A stretch of DNA of 64,000 nt from Chitinophaga sp. sic0106. GTDB lineage: Bacteria; Bacteroidota; Bacteroidia; Chitinophagales; Chitinophagaceae. Shown piece by piece: positions 46,331-55,763 of this stretch. How positions within the stretch are numbered: the first letter of the stretch is position 1; the number at the start of each line of letters is the position of its first letter. Under the pieces are notes generated by a model. The model saw nothing but the letters and a program-made list of their open reading frames with translations. It was not told the origin of the DNA and ran no database searches. The stretch is from NCBI RefSeq assembly GCF_019219075.1, contig NZ_JAHUWJ010000008.1, forward strand, positions 124,001-188,000. Direction: 5' to 3'. The translations under genes and the position numbers were made by a program.

Positions 46331-47209
46331 CTATAAGATTTCTCCTACATGCAGGCGGATATTGTTACAAATGGTATCTGTAGGCAGATCATTGGCATCC
46401 TTGCCAAACGGATCTTCAATCTCTTCCGCAATCAGTTCCAGACTCGCCAGTACAAAGAATATGAATACAATCATGGGGATGATCAGGTAACCCAGACTGA
46501 ACACATAACCGAAAGGCATCGTCATGATGTAGAAGAAAATAAATTTCTTTATAAATACAGAATAGGAAAATGGAATCGGGGTGTTCTTGATGCGCTCACA
46601 GGCACCACATATTTCTGTGAGAGATGCCAGTTCCGTGTTGAGGATGATGAGCTGGTCGCCACTGAGCTGCCCGGCACGGTGCAACTCCATCGTTTTGTTC
46701 ATGATCATACCCGCCAGCTGGTTAGGGATATGCTTGTCCGTATCGGGGGCCAGGACCTCATTGCCAGGGAGGTTTTCCATCTCCTCCGGTAAATATGTTT
46801 TACGCAAATGATTTTTTAAACTGAAGGCATAGTTGGGAATCATGGCCCTGAACCAGGCCTTGGCCGCTTCATTGCCGGCAGGCAGCATGGTATTGAATTT
46901 TAAGGCCAGGTTGCGGCTGCTGTTTACCAGCGTGCCCCATTGGCGCCGGCCTTCCCACCACCGGTCATATGCTGTATTGGTGCGGAATACCAGCAACAAT
47001 GATATCACAAAGCCCAGCAGGCCATGCATCAATGAAATATTCTTCAATTCACTGTTGGCCGAGAGCTTCCATACCTCCAGCTCCAGCCAGGCAATCAGCC
47101 CGGAATAGATGGACAAGGCAATAAACATGGGAAACAGCTTCCTGACAGTGTCCGCTTTGTGAATGCGGAAAATGAACGTAAACCATTCCTTCGGGTTGTA
47201 ATTGATCAT
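46331..47209 (-). CDS. Bestrophin-like anion channel (UPF0187/YneE family)
   Basis: 292 residues, four membrane segments in two pairs (~25-45, 60-80, ~215-235, 240-260). Bestrophin marks: LLLVFRTNTAYDRWWEGRRQW in the second helix region, ERIKNTPIPFSYSVFIKKFIFFY, and IEDPFGKDANDLPTD at the C-terminus. Bacterial homologues form pentameric ion channels that may pass anions or cations. It lies upstream of mgtE with a 57-base gap, so the two ion-transport genes may be co-expressed. Confidence 0.88.
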   Translation of the reverse strand: MINYNPKEWFTFIFRIHKADTVRKLFPMFIALSIYSGLIAWLELEVWKLSANSELKNISLMHGLLGFVISLLLVFRTNTAYDRWWEGRRQWGTLVNSSRNLALKFNTMLPAGNEAAKAWFRAMIPNYAFSLKNHLRKTYLPEEMENLPGNEVLAPDTDKHIPNQLAGMIMNKTMELHRAGQLSGDQLIILNTELASLTEICGACERIKNTPIPFSYSVFIKKFIFFYIMTMPFGYVFSLGYLIIPMIVFIFFVLASLELIAEEIEDPFGKDANDLPTDTICNNIRLHVGEIL

Positions 47210-47347
47210 TTGTATTTTTTAATCCAGTACAAAAATACCGGCCGGAGTATCCTCCTTCCGGGCCGCAAACCTAAAATTTTTCAAGATGATTTTGATAACT
47301 TCCCGCTTTAACTTTACTTTACGCCTTCTTTTATACGAAATAGTGCT

Positions 47348-47782
47348 ATGATAAAGCCATACTTGTACGTGCAAAAATCAAAAGGTAAAGGCCGAGGCGT
47401 TTTTACCACTGAAGACATTCCCGCAGGAACGAGGATCGAAACTTCCCCGGTACTGGTACTCGATCACGAAGATACCGTACTTGCCGACAGAACCTTCCTC
47501 CACAACTATATTTTCCTGTGGGGCGAAGATGAATCCGAATCCTGCATAGCACTTGGTTTCTGCTCCATCTATAACCACGATTACACACCTAATTGTAAAT
47601 ACGAGATGGACTTCGAAGAAGAAACAATGAGCATCATCACCCGCCGCGTTATCAAAAAAGGCGAAGAACTGCTCATTAACTATAACGGCGTGCCTACCAG
47701 CAAAGATCCGCTATGGTTCGATATCAAATCCGATAATCCGGAACCTAAGAAGGCAAAGAAAACTAAAGAAAAGAAAAAGTAA
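47348..47782 (+). CDS. Small SET-domain protein
   Basis: 144 residues. SET motifs in order: GKGRGVFTTEDIPAGTRIE, GFCSIYNHDYTPNCKYEMDF (the N-H pair of the SAM/Lys site) and ITRRVIKKGEELLINYNG (the catalytic Tyr). Eukaryotic SET proteins methylate lysines on histones; bacterial ones are less studied. The tail (EPKKAKKTKEKKK) is very basic and may bind nucleic acids or serve as a substrate mimic. Too small for pre- and post-SET domains. No operon partner; a hairpin terminator follows and then the MarR gene. Confidence 0.8.
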   Translation: MIKPYLYVQKSKGKGRGVFTTEDIPAGTRIETSPVLVLDHEDTVLADRTFLHNYIFLWGEDESESCIALGFCSIYNHDYTPNCKYEMDFEEETMSIITRRVIKKGEELLINYNGVPTSKDPLWFDIKSDNPEPKKAKKTKEKKK

Positions 47783-47783
47783 T

Positions 47784-47859
47784 ACGAATCTTTTGCAGAT
47801 TACCGGAACCTTCCTGATAGTCAGATAATTTCCGGTAATCTGTAATTATGCAGATTCGT
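47784..47859 (+). terminator. Two-level hairpin after the SET gene
   Basis: Inner 13-bp stem CAGATTACCGGAA / TTCCGGTAATCTG (47796-47808, 47830-47842) and an outer stem ACGAATC / GATTCGT (47784-47790, 47853-47859), followed by TTATTATTTT. Placed after the SET stop as its terminator. Confidence 0.75.
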
Positions 47860-47877
47860 TATTATTTTGTAATATTG

Positions 47878-47891
47878 TATAAGTGCTTATA
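47878..47891. promoter_or_regulatory. Palindrome TATAAGTGCTTATA upstream of the MarR gene
   Basis: 6-bp half-sites TATAAG/CTTATA around a TG centre, 14 bases before the marR-like ATG. MarR proteins bind such AT-rich palindromes in their own promoters, so this is a candidate autoregulatory site. No copy was found directly before hutH. Confidence 0.5.
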
Positions 47892-47905
47892 TAATTTTTA
47901 CCAAC

Positions 47906-48385
47906 ATGTCGTTTTACGCCTCACTAGGCCACCTGGTTTTTGGAACCCGGCTGCGCCGCCTCAGCGAATACTTCCTCATGGAAGTGAATAAAGTTTATGA
48001 GCAGGAAGGCATCCCCTTTGATGCCAGCTGGTTCCCGGTATTTTATATACTCTCCCAGGGACAGCCCATGCCCATGATCGACATTGCCGAACAACTCGAA
48101 ATTTCCCATAGCGCCGTAAGCCAGATGGTGACCAACCTTCGCAAAAAAGGACTGGTGAAAACTGACTCCTGCAACGACGACCGCCGCCGGCAACTGGTGG
48201 TGTTCACGCCGGAAGGAGAGGAGCTGCTCAAACGCGTACAGCCCATCTGGAAAGCGATCACCAAAGCCATGGAAAACGTAGCCATGGAACATAAACACAG
48301 CCAGCAAATACTAGCCGCCATCAAGGAAATAGAAGAATCCGTGCAGGAAACCTCCCTGGCTGAAAGAGTCCGCAAAGAACTATAA
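47906..48385 (+). CDS. MarR-family transcriptional regulator
   Basis: 159 residues, winged helix. Recognition region MIDIAEQLEISHSAVSQMVTNLRKKGLVKTD, wing DDRRRQLVVFTPEGEEL, and dimerisation helices at both ends. MarR dimers usually repress a nearby operon and release DNA on binding a small ligand. It is directly upstream of the hut operon (43 bases to hutH) and probably in one transcript. HutC (GntR family) or other types usually control hut genes, so a MarR protein here is unusual. Urocanate would be the natural inducer but this is inference. Confidence 0.85.
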   Translation: MSFYASLGHLVFGTRLRRLSEYFLMEVNKVYEQEGIPFDASWFPVFYILSQGQPMPMIDIAEQLEISHSAVSQMVTNLRKKGLVKTDSCNDDRRRQLVVFTPEGEELLKRVQPIWKAITKAMENVAMEHKHSQQILAAIKEIEESVQETSLAERVRKEL

Positions 48386-48428
48386 AGATCATACACCAAA
48401 TCAATATCACCATTAACAGCAGTTACCA

Positions 48429-49997
48429 ATGAACAACGTTTTCAAATATGGTATCGACACCCTTACGGTATCCACCGTAATCGATATCGCCAGTGGCAAG
48501 GTAAAAGGTGTACTGGCACCGGAAGCCATTGAACGTATCCAGGCAAGCGCCGGTTACGTCCAGGCCATCGTGGCACAGCATACTACGGTATATGGTATCA
48601 ACACCGGGTTTGGCCCACTCTGCGATACCAAAATCTCCGAAGAAGATACCCGCACCTTACAATATAACATCCTGCAAAGTCACAGTGTAGGCGTTGGCGA
48701 TAGTATCCCGGAAGAAATATCCCGGTTCATGCTCATCACCAAGGTACACGCGCTGGCACAGGGGTTCTCCGGTGCGGCCCTCGCCACCCTGGAACGCATT
48801 ATCTGGCATATCGAAAACCGCGTAACCCCGCTGGTACCCGAAAAGGGCTCCGTAGGTGCCTCCGGCGACCTTGCCCCGTTATCGCACTTATTTCTCCCTT
48901 TAATAGGCCTGGGAAAAGTATGGTATAAAGGACAGCAAACAGATATGCAGTCGGTACTGCAACAGGAAAACCTGCAGCCGGTAGCACTCGGACCAAAAGA
49001 AGGCCTGGCACTGATCAACGGTACACAGTTTATCCTCTCTTTCGCGGTTAAAGCAGTGACGCGACTCCACAACGCCCTCGATGCCGCCGATATCATCGGC
49101 GCCCTTTCACTCGAAGGCCTCATGGGTACTTCCAAACCATTTGATCCACGCTTACATACCATCCGCCCATACCCGGGCAACCAGCTGGTGGCACATCGCC
49201 TGAAAACCATGCTGGACGGTAGTGAGATCATGTATTCACATGTGGACTGTGGCCGCGTACAAGACCCGTACTCCCTCCGCTGCATGCCGCAGGTACACGG
49301 TGCCTCCCGTACAGCCTGGCAGCACCTGCATCACCTTACCTCCATTGAGCTAAACAGCGTAACAGACAACCCGATCATCTTCAGCGCAGATGATACCATC
49401 AGCGGTGGTAACTTCCACGGCCAGCCAATGGCACTTCCGCTGGATTACGCTACAGTAGCGGCTGCCGAGCTGGGTAACATCTCCGATCGCCGTTGCTATA
49501 TGATGATCGAAGGTCGATTTGGACTACCGAAATTATTGATTCAGGATGCCGGCCTTAACTCCGGTTTCATGATTCCGCAATACACCACCGCTGCACTCGT
49601 AACCGAAAATAAAACGCTGTGCTTCCCTGCCAGCGCGGATTCTGTACCTACCTCCCTCGGGCAGGAAGACCACGTATCCATGGGCTCCATCAGTGGGCGC
49701 AAATTAAACCAGGTGATCTCCAACCTGGAATATATCCTCGCCATTGAGCTGCTGTATGCCGCACAGGCTATGGATTTCCGCCGCCCGCTGAAATCCGGTC
49801 CGGTGCTGGAAGCCGTGCACCAATTTACGCGGGAGCATGTACCCTTCGCTAACAAAGACCGCATCTTCGCCAACGATATTGCGGCTTTACATAACATCAT
49901 CACCAATCAATCACTGGTAAACGTTGCCAACGAAGCAGCCACCAGCCATCAATTATCCTTAAACGGTATTTATCATGAACAGTTTGGACTTTATTAA
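48429..49997 (+). CDS. hutH: Histidine ammonia-lyase
   Basis: Eliminates ammonia from L-histidine to give trans-urocanate. 522 residues. The active site YGINTGFG and the autocatalytic MIO group Ala-Ser-Gly in [19 protein letters not shown] are seen, along with [38 protein letters not shown] and the Gln/Glu region [16 protein letters not shown]. First catabolic gene of the hut operon; its last 23 bases overlap the start of hutU. Confidence 0.97.
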   Translation: MNNVFKYGIDTLTVSTVIDIASGKVKGVLAPEAIERIQASAGYVQAIVAQHTTVYGINTGFGPLCDTKISEEDTRTLQYNILQSHSVGVGDSIPEEISRFMLITKVHALAQGFSGAALATLERIIWHIENRVTPLVPEKGSVGASGDLAPLSHLFLPLIGLGKVWYKGQQTDMQSVLQQENLQPVALGPKEGLALINGTQFILSFAVKAVTRLHNALDAADIIGALSLEGLMGTSKPFDPRLHTIRPYPGNQLVAHRLKTMLDGSEIMYSHVDCGRVQDPYSLRCMPQVHGASRTAWQHLHHLTSIELNSVTDNPIIFSADDTISGGNFHGQPMALPLDYATVAAAELGNISDRRCYMMIEGRFGLPKLLIQDAGLNSGFMIPQYTTAALVTENKTLCFPASADSVPTSLGQEDHVSMGSISGRKLNQVISNLEYILAIELLYAAQAMDFRRPLKSGPVLEAVHQFTREHVPFANKDRIFANDIAALHNIITNQSLVNVANEAATSHQLSLNGIYHEQFGLY

Positions 49998-51645
49998 ATC
50001 CTATGCGGCACACCCGCATTATAAAGCACCACACGGTGCCACCCTGCATGCAAAATCATGGCAAACGGAAGCACCGCTGCGTATGCTGCTCAACAACCTG
50101 GATCATGAAGTAGCCGAAAACCCGGATGAACTGGTGGTGTACGGCGGTATCGGCCAGGCGGCACGCAACCGCGAAGCATTGGAAAAAATTATTAAAATAT
50201 TACTGGAGCTGGACGATCAGCATTCCCTGCTGGTACAATCCGGAAAACCGGTGGGTATTGTGCGTACCCATCCGCAGGCGCCACGCGTAATGCTGGCCAA
50301 CAGTAACCTGGTGCCTAAATGGGCTACCTGGGAGCATTTCAACGAACTGCGTGCTAAAGGCCTGATGATGTACGGCCAGATGACCGCAGGCAGCTGGATC
50401 TATATCGGTACACAAGGTATCCTACAAGGTACCTACGAAACCTTTATGGAGTGCAGTCGTCAGCACTTCGGTGGTAGTCTTAAAGGTAAGCTGCTTGTAA
50501 CCGCCGGTATCGGTGGTATGGGTGGTGCGCAACCGCTGGCAGCCACCATGGCAGGCGCGGTATTCCTCGGTGCTGACGTGGATGCTACCCGCATTCAGAA
50601 ACGCATCGACACCCGCTACATCGACCGGATGACGCACTCCTACGAAGAAGCCATTCAATGGGCCAGAGAAGCCATGGAAAAAGGTGAAGCACTGAGCATT
50701 GGCCTCGTGAGCGATGCCGGCGATATGCTGCAACGCCTCCTCAACGATAACATCATTCCTGATATACTCACCGATCAGACCTCCGCACACGATCCTATCA
50801 ATGGTTATGTGCCGAATGGCATGACGCTCGAAGCCGCGCTCACACTGCGTAAGCAGGACCCTGCGCAGTATAAGCAGCTGTCGCTCAAAAGCATGGCCCG
50901 CCACGTAGGCTTTATGCTCGACATGCAGCAACGCGGCGCCGTTACTTTCGACTACGGCAATAATCTCCGCGAGTTTGCCAAAGAAGGCGGTGAGCCTAAC
51001 GCCTTTAACTTCCCGGGATTCACGCCGGCGTATATACGCCCGCTGTTCTGTGAAGGGAAAGGCCCTTTCCGCTGGGTGGCCCTTTCCGGCGACCCTGAAG
51101 ATATTTATACTACCGACCGCGCACTCATGGAAGCATTTCCGGAAAATACCCACCTGATCAACTGGCTCAAACAGGCACAGGAAAAGGTAGCCTTCCAGGG
51201 CCTGCCGGCACGTATCTGCTGGCTCGGGCTGGGTGAGCGTGAAAAAGCCGGTCTGATTTTTAATGAACTGGTAAGAACAGGTAAGGTAAAAGCGCCTATT
51301 GTAATTGGCCGCGACCACCTCGATTGCGGTTCCGTAGCATCTCCCAACAGAGAAACAGAGTCAATGAAAGACGGCTCCGACGCAGTGAGCGACTGGACGC
51401 TGCTCAACCTGATGTCCAACACCGGTGGCGGCGCTACCTGGGTATCCTTCCACCATGGTGGTGGCGTGGGTATGGGCTACTCCCAGCATGCCGGTATGGT
51501 GGTGCTGGCAGATGGTACCGACCGCGCAGAAGAATGCCTGCGTCGCGTGCTCTTCAACGACCCTGCCATGGGCATTTTCCGCCATGCAGATGCTGGTTAT
51601 GAAAAGGCGCAGGAATGGGCGGAAAAATTTGGTATCAACCTCTAA
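49975..51645 (+). CDS. hutU: Urocanate hydratase
   Basis: Hydrates urocanate to imidazolone propionate, using NAD+ as electrophile. 556 residues. Seen: [39 protein letters not shown] (NAD-binding), [29 protein letters not shown] (with the conserved Cys) and [25 protein letters not shown]. The N-terminus ([21 protein letters not shown]) matches urocanase. Overlaps hutH by 23 bases, a sign of translational coupling. Confidence 0.97.
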   Translation: MNSLDFIKSYAAHPHYKAPHGATLHAKSWQTEAPLRMLLNNLDHEVAENPDELVVYGGIGQAARNREALEKIIKILLELDDQHSLLVQSGKPVGIVRTHPQAPRVMLANSNLVPKWATWEHFNELRAKGLMMYGQMTAGSWIYIGTQGILQGTYETFMECSRQHFGGSLKGKLLVTAGIGGMGGAQPLAATMAGAVFLGADVDATRIQKRIDTRYIDRMTHSYEEAIQWAREAMEKGEALSIGLVSDAGDMLQRLLNDNIIPDILTDQTSAHDPINGYVPNGMTLEAALTLRKQDPAQYKQLSLKSMARHVGFMLDMQQRGAVTFDYGNNLREFAKEGGEPNAFNFPGFTPAYIRPLFCEGKGPFRWVALSGDPEDIYTTDRALMEAFPENTHLINWLKQAQEKVAFQGLPARICWLGLGEREKAGLIFNELVRTGKVKAPIVIGRDHLDCGSVASPNRETESMKDGSDAVSDWTLLNLMSNTGGGATWVSFHHGGGVGMGYSQHAGMVVLADGTDRAEECLRRVLFNDPAMGIFRHADAGYEKAQEWAEKFGINL

Positions 51646-51655
51646 AATCTGAAAT

Positions 51656-52885
51656 ATGTTAATAGGGCCTTTCACACAAATTCTCCCGATGACCGGCATG
51701 CCGCTTAAAGGAGCTTTGCAGGATGAACAACTGCCCGTTATACATAATGGCGGTGTGGTGGTGGAAGATGGTAAAATCCTTGCAGTAGGCGATTACAAGG
51801 CCTTACAGCAGGAATATCCGGATCAGCAGTTGCAGTTCATTGATCAGCCGATGGTGCTGTTGCCCGGGTTCATCGACTGCCATACCCATATCTGCTTCGA
51901 TGGTAATCGCAGCCGTGATTATGCCATGCGCATTGCCGGAAAAAGTTACCTCGAAATTGCCCGCGCTGGTGGCGGTATCTGGGACTCGGTGACCAAAACG
52001 CGTGTAGCCGATGCCGTTACCCTGGCAGAAAATACTGTGGCCCGCGCGAACCGTCACCTCATGGAAGGTGTTACTACCATAGAAGTGAAGAGTGGTTACG
52101 GCCTGGATTTCGACAGTGAGGTGAAAATGCTGCGTGCCATTCATCAGGCATCGCTGCATACGCCGGCAACACTTATTCCTACCTGCCTGGCGGCGCATAT
52201 GAAGCCAAAGGACTATTCCGGCACTGAAACGGAATACCTGGATTGGGTGGTATCAGCGTTGCTGCCGGTACTGAAAGCGGAATCACTTACCAACAGGGTG
52301 GATATTTTTATAGAAGAGACGGCATTTTCGCCGGCAGCGGCCACCAGTTACCTGCAAGCCGCTGCAGCGCAAGGTTTCGCAGCTACAGTACATGCAGACC
52401 AGTTTACCGCAGGAGGTTCCGAAGTAGCGGTAGCTACCGGAGCTTTATCTGCAGATCACCTGGAAGCCAGCACCGACAAGGAAATTCAGCTGCTGGCACA
52501 ATCCAACACCGTAGCCGTAGTGCTGCCCGGCGCTTCCCTCGGTTTAGGCATGCAATATGCCCCAGCACGAAAATTGCTGAATGAGGGTGCCTGTGTGGCG
52601 ATAGCGAGCGACTGGAACCCGGGATCGGCCCCAATGGGTGATCTGTTGTTGCAGGCTGCCGTGATGAGTGCCGCTGAGAAGTTGTCGGCCGCAGAAGTAT
52701 TTGCCGCCCTCACTTTCCGCGCTGCACCTGCCTTACAGCTGGCCGACAGAGGTCGCCTCGAAGCAGGTATGCTGGCAGATATGCAGGCTTATCCTACGAA
52801 CGATTACAGAGATATTCTGTACTTTCAGGGTAAGCTGAAGCCATGCAGCATATGGAAAAATGGTGAAACAGTTACAGCACTATGA
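51656..52885 (+). CDS. hutI: Imidazolonepropionase
   Basis: Opens the ring of imidazolone-5-propionate to N-formimidoyl-L-glutamate. 409 residues, amidohydrolase barrel with zinc: DCHTHICFDGNRSRDY (His-x-His), KSYLEIARAGGGI, EVKSGYGLDFDSEVKML, AATVHADQFTAGG (His), and IASDWNPGSAP (Asp). Starts 10 bases after hutU; its last four bases overlap the start of hutG (ATGA type). Confidence 0.97.
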   Translation: MLIGPFTQILPMTGMPLKGALQDEQLPVIHNGGVVVEDGKILAVGDYKALQQEYPDQQLQFIDQPMVLLPGFIDCHTHICFDGNRSRDYAMRIAGKSYLEIARAGGGIWDSVTKTRVADAVTLAENTVARANRHLMEGVTTIEVKSGYGLDFDSEVKMLRAIHQASLHTPATLIPTCLAAHMKPKDYSGTETEYLDWVVSALLPVLKAESLTNRVDIFIEETAFSPAAATSYLQAAAAQGFAATVHADQFTAGGSEVAVATGALSADHLEASTDKEIQLLAQSNTVAVVLPGASLGLGMQYAPARKLLNEGACVAIASDWNPGSAPMGDLLLQAAVMSAAEKLSAAEVFAALTFRAAPALQLADRGRLEAGMLADMQAYPTNDYRDILYFQGKLKPCSIWKNGETVTAL

Positions 52886-53886
52886 TAACAAAAGAATTTT
52901 ATCATCCTACCCAGGCAGGAACCTGGACGGGACGTACGGACGGAACTGCGGATGACCTGTTGCGCTGGCATCAGGTCATCCGCCTGGTGGACCTGCTGAA
53001 GGAGCCATTGCCGCCGCTGACCGAAGGTCAGAAGGGAGTGGCTATTTTGGGGTTCGCCTGTGATGAAGGCGTACGTCGTAATAAAGGCCGCATGGGCGCA
53101 AAAGATGGTCCTGCTGCGATCAGAGCAGTGTTAGGCAACCTGCCGGTGCACCTCACCGAAGATGCCGTACTGCTGGATGCCGGCGACATCGCCTGTATGG
53201 ACGGTCGCATGGAACTGGCACAACAGGTACTCAGCGAAGCGGTGAAAGCCGTTATCCAGGCAGGCTACCTGCCGGTAGTGCTGGGTGGTGGTCATGAAAT
53301 TGCGTATGGCCATGGCTGTGGTGTCCGGGAAAATGCCCGTAAGCAAAATGCCCGCGTAGGATATATCAACTTTGATGCACACTTCGATATTCGTGTGCCA
53401 GGCACTGAAGGCCCCACCTCCGGTACCAGCTTTTATCAGCTCGCACAGGATGCTAAGGCGGCTAACGAACCGTTTAACTACCTCGCCCTTGGCATACAGA
53501 AATTGGGAAATACACGCCAGCTGTTTAACCTGGCCGGGGAATCCGGTGCTACCTATGTAGGCGCGGATGCTTTCCACCTAAACGATAAGGATACACTCTT
53601 TGCCGCCATACAGCATTTTCTTGGTCAGGTAGATCATGTATACCTTACCACCTGTCTGGATGTATTTGCCTCCTCTTTTGCCCCGGGAGTAAGCGCTACT
53701 GCTTACAACGGCATCCTGCCGCAAGGTCTGTTCCTGGAAAGCTTCCGGACCATACTGGCCAGCGGTAAAGTGAAAGGAACTGACGTAGCAGAGCTGAACC
53801 CCGCTTTCGATTATGATAACAGAACTGCTAAGCTGGCAGGAGCGTTGATTTTTGAAACGGTGATGGCGTACTGCGGGGAGGATTAA
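52882..53886 (+). CDS. hutG: Formimidoylglutamase, arginase superfamily
   Basis: Splits N-formimidoyl-L-glutamate to glutamate and formamide. 334 residues. Mn-binding motifs of the ureohydrolases: GGGHE (H138), FDAHFD (D165, H167, D169), and the second Asp motif TTCLDVFASSFAPGVSA. In the family the last motif is normally S/T-x-D-x-D, with both Asp binding Mn; here the first is Cys258 and only D260 remains. The rest, including AELNPAFD near the C-terminus, is intact. The deviation could alter metal choice, mark a natural subgroup, or reduce activity. Last hut gene, followed by a strong hairpin. Confidence 0.92.
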   Translation: MITKEFYHPTQAGTWTGRTDGTADDLLRWHQVIRLVDLLKEPLPPLTEGQKGVAILGFACDEGVRRNKGRMGAKDGPAAIRAVLGNLPVHLTEDAVLLDAGDIACMDGRMELAQQVLSEAVKAVIQAGYLPVVLGGGHEIAYGHGCGVRENARKQNARVGYINFDAHFDIRVPGTEGPTSGTSFYQLAQDAKAANEPFNYLALGIQKLGNTRQLFNLAGESGATYVGADAFHLNDKDTLFAAIQHFLGQVDHVYLTTCLDVFASSFAPGVSATAYNGILPQGLFLESFRTILASGKVKGTDVAELNPAFDYDNRTAKLAGALIFETVMAYCGED

Positions 53887-53894
53887 CCATACTC

Positions 53895-53935
53895 AATTTG
53901 GTGAGCCATGGCCTTTGGCCCCGGCTCACCAAATT
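53895..53935 (+). terminator. Terminator of the hut operon
   Basis: Perfect 13-bp stem AATTTGGTGAGCC / GGCTCACCAAATT with a 15-base loop that contains GGCC-ttt-GGCC. No long T-tract, but its position nine bases after the hutG stop fits a terminator. Confidence 0.75.
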
Positions 53936-53942
53936 CTCCGTC

Positions 53943-54013
53943 TGCCGAAGGCATCCTTCACCCATGGGAAAGGGGCGAAGCCCCTCCCATACTTCCAGCG
54001 CCGAAGGCGGTGG
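53943..54013. repeat. Cluster of three GAA-loop palindromes
   Basis: TGCC-gaa-GGCA (53943-53953), AGGGGC-gaa-GCCCCT (53971-53985, extended outwards by ATGGG/CCCAT at 53964 and 53986), and CGCC-gaa-GGCG (53999-54009). All share a GAA loop. They lie just before the CHAD gene. Confidence 0.75.
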
Positions 54014-54030
54014 AACATCCCAAAATCAAT

Positions 54031-54861
54031 ATGATCCATAAAACCTTATATCACTATCTCCGCAAAGAATGCGAAGCCCTGGACACCGCACACAACAAAC
54101 TGCGGAGTCAGCCCCGCAACCCTGCGGCAGTACACGAGCAGCGTGTTGGCGTGAAAAAGTTACGCGCCTTTTTTGCGCTCGTAGATCACATCCCCGACTT
54201 TTCGTTTAAGTATAACCGTTATCTCAACAAGCTAAGGTTTCTGCAAAATATTGCCGGCATCTCCCGCGATGCACAGCTGCAGGCACGCGCGCTCACTGCG
54301 CACGAGCGGCGGAGCAACTGGAGGTTTGGTTATGCACATTTGTTGCTGCAGGAACGGCAGGCATTGGCAGCGGAACTGATGGTGGCCGCTTCGAAGCGAC
54401 TGAAATTAGGTAGTTTTAAGGAGCTGCCGGACCGATTCCGGGAAGAACTCGAAGAAACAGATGAAAAGCACCTCACCACAAAACTATTGGAACAGGTGGA
54501 AAATAATTTCCGTGAAATCAAGCCACCGGTGAGCCGCGCAGGCCATATCGCCTGGCATGAGGTGCGCAAAAAAGTAAAGGAAGTATACTATCAGCTAACC
54601 ATTTTAAAGGATGTATTTCCGGAAGATCCCAGGTATACTTATATGCTGAATTTTTCCCGGAAGGCAGGAGAGCTGCTCGGCAAATGGCACGACAGCAGCG
54701 AGCTGTCTCTCTTTGTGAGTAGCACCATCCGCAAAGCACGGAAGGAACAACTGCCGGTACACTTAAAAGCCACAAAATTGCAGGAGGTGCTGAAGCAGGA
54801 AGCACAGGAACAGCTGGCGCTTTGTGCCAGTCACCTCCGTAATAGGAAAGAAAAATTTTAG
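54031..54861 (+). CDS. CHAD domain protein
   Basis: About 276 residues, all helical, cytoplasmic. CHAD domains (conserved histidine alpha-helical domain) bind polyphosphate through basic and His residues; here [23 protein letters not shown] and [18 protein letters not shown] hold the typical R-x-x-x-K-x-x-R and H...R-K patterns of the two four-helix halves. There is no CYTH domain or polyphosphate kinase nearby. The start at 54031 is used because the longer frame from 53908 would translate the hut terminator loop and the palindrome cluster. Its stop overlaps that of convergent purU. Confidence 0.85.
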   Translation: MIHKTLYHYLRKECEALDTAHNKLRSQPRNPAAVHEQRVGVKKLRAFFALVDHIPDFSFKYNRYLNKLRFLQNIAGISRDAQLQARALTAHERRSNWRFGYAHLLLQERQALAAELMVAASKRLKLGSFKELPDRFREELEETDEKHLTTKLLEQVENNFREIKPPVSRAGHIAWHEVRKKVKEVYYQLTILKDVFPEDPRYTYMLNFSRKAGELLGKWHDSSELSLFVSSTIRKARKEQLPVHLKATKLQEVLKQEAQEQLALCASHLRNRKEKF

Positions 54862-55721
54862 AACACAATCGTTTTGTTCCCCAGCACAATCACGCGGTCG
54901 TCGATATGAGCTTTCACGGCACGGGTTAATACCTGCCGCTCGATATCTCTGCCCAGCATTACCAGGTCGTTAAGCGCATGCTTATGGCTTACCCTGGCTA
55001 CATCCTGCTCAATGATAGGTCCTTCATCGAGTTCATCCGTTACATAGTGTGCCGTAGCCCCTATCAGCTTTACTCCACGCGCATAGGCATGGTGGTAAGG
55101 GCGGGCACCCGCAAATGCCGGCAGGAAGGAATGGTGAATATTGATGATACGCTGCGGAAATAAACTCACAAATTGTGGCGACAAAATCTGCATATAACGC
55201 GCCAGTACGATAAAATCGACTTGTTGCTCTGCCATTAATTTAGCGATGGCTGCTTCCTGCGCCGCTTTCGTTTCCCCATTCACCGGCAGGAAATAAAAGG
55301 GGATTCCCAGTGCCGTACAATCTTTTTCCAACGCGGAGTGATTGGAGATCACCACCGGAATATCTACGTCCAGCTCGCCACTACGCCAGCGCCATAGCAG
55401 GTCCATCAGGCAATGATCATAGGCAGAAACCAATATGGCCATTCGTTTCCGTTGGTGGGTATAACTGATTTTCCATGTCATGCCTAAGGGGGTGGCAACC
55501 TGTTCCTCAAAAGCTGTTTTAAAGTGATCAGAGTATGGCATCCGCACTTCCATGCGCATAAAAAAGAGTCCTTCTAAAGGATCGGTACTGTGTTGGCTTG
55601 CATCCAGTATATTTGCACCTGACTGGAAGAGAAACTGTGAAACGCGGGCAACTATTCCAGGTTGATCAGGACAGGTGATTAATAACCGGGCAGTATCGGG
55701 AGTACTATAATTATTTTCCAT
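54858..55721 (-). CDS. purU: Formyltetrahydrofolate deformylase
   Basis: Hydrolyses 10-formyl-THF to formate and THF, balancing one-carbon pools and feeding formate to PurT. About 287 residues. ACT domain at the start ([32 protein letters not shown]), then the formyl transferase domain with VVISNHS (Asn), [45 protein letters not shown] (His and Asp). The start at 55721 is chosen since it begins the ACT domain; the open frame extends upstream for 115 more codons without family similarity. The CHAD gene is convergent, with overlapping stop codons. Confidence 0.95.
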   Translation of the reverse strand: MENNYSTPDTARLLITCPDQPGIVARVSQFLFQSGANILDASQHSTDPLEGLFFMRMEVRMPYSDHFKTAFEEQVATPLGMTWKISYTHQRKRMAILVSAYDHCLMDLLWRWRSGELDVDIPVVISNHSALEKDCTALGIPFYFLPVNGETKAAQEAAIAKLMAEQQVDFIVLARYMQILSPQFVSLFPQRIINIHHSFLPAFAGARPYHHAYARGVKLIGATAHYVTDELDEGPIIEQDVARVSHKHALNDLVMLGRDIERQVLTRAVKAHIDDRVIVLGNKTIVF

Positions 55722-55763
55722 AGGGGTAATGCAGTGTATGCCACCCAAAATAGCTAAAATAGA

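Noticed and set aside
53908..54030. 41-codon N-terminal extension of the CHAD gene
   Set aside because: It would translate the loop and right arm of the hut terminator and three palindromes; the CHAD domain itself starts after the ATG at 54031.
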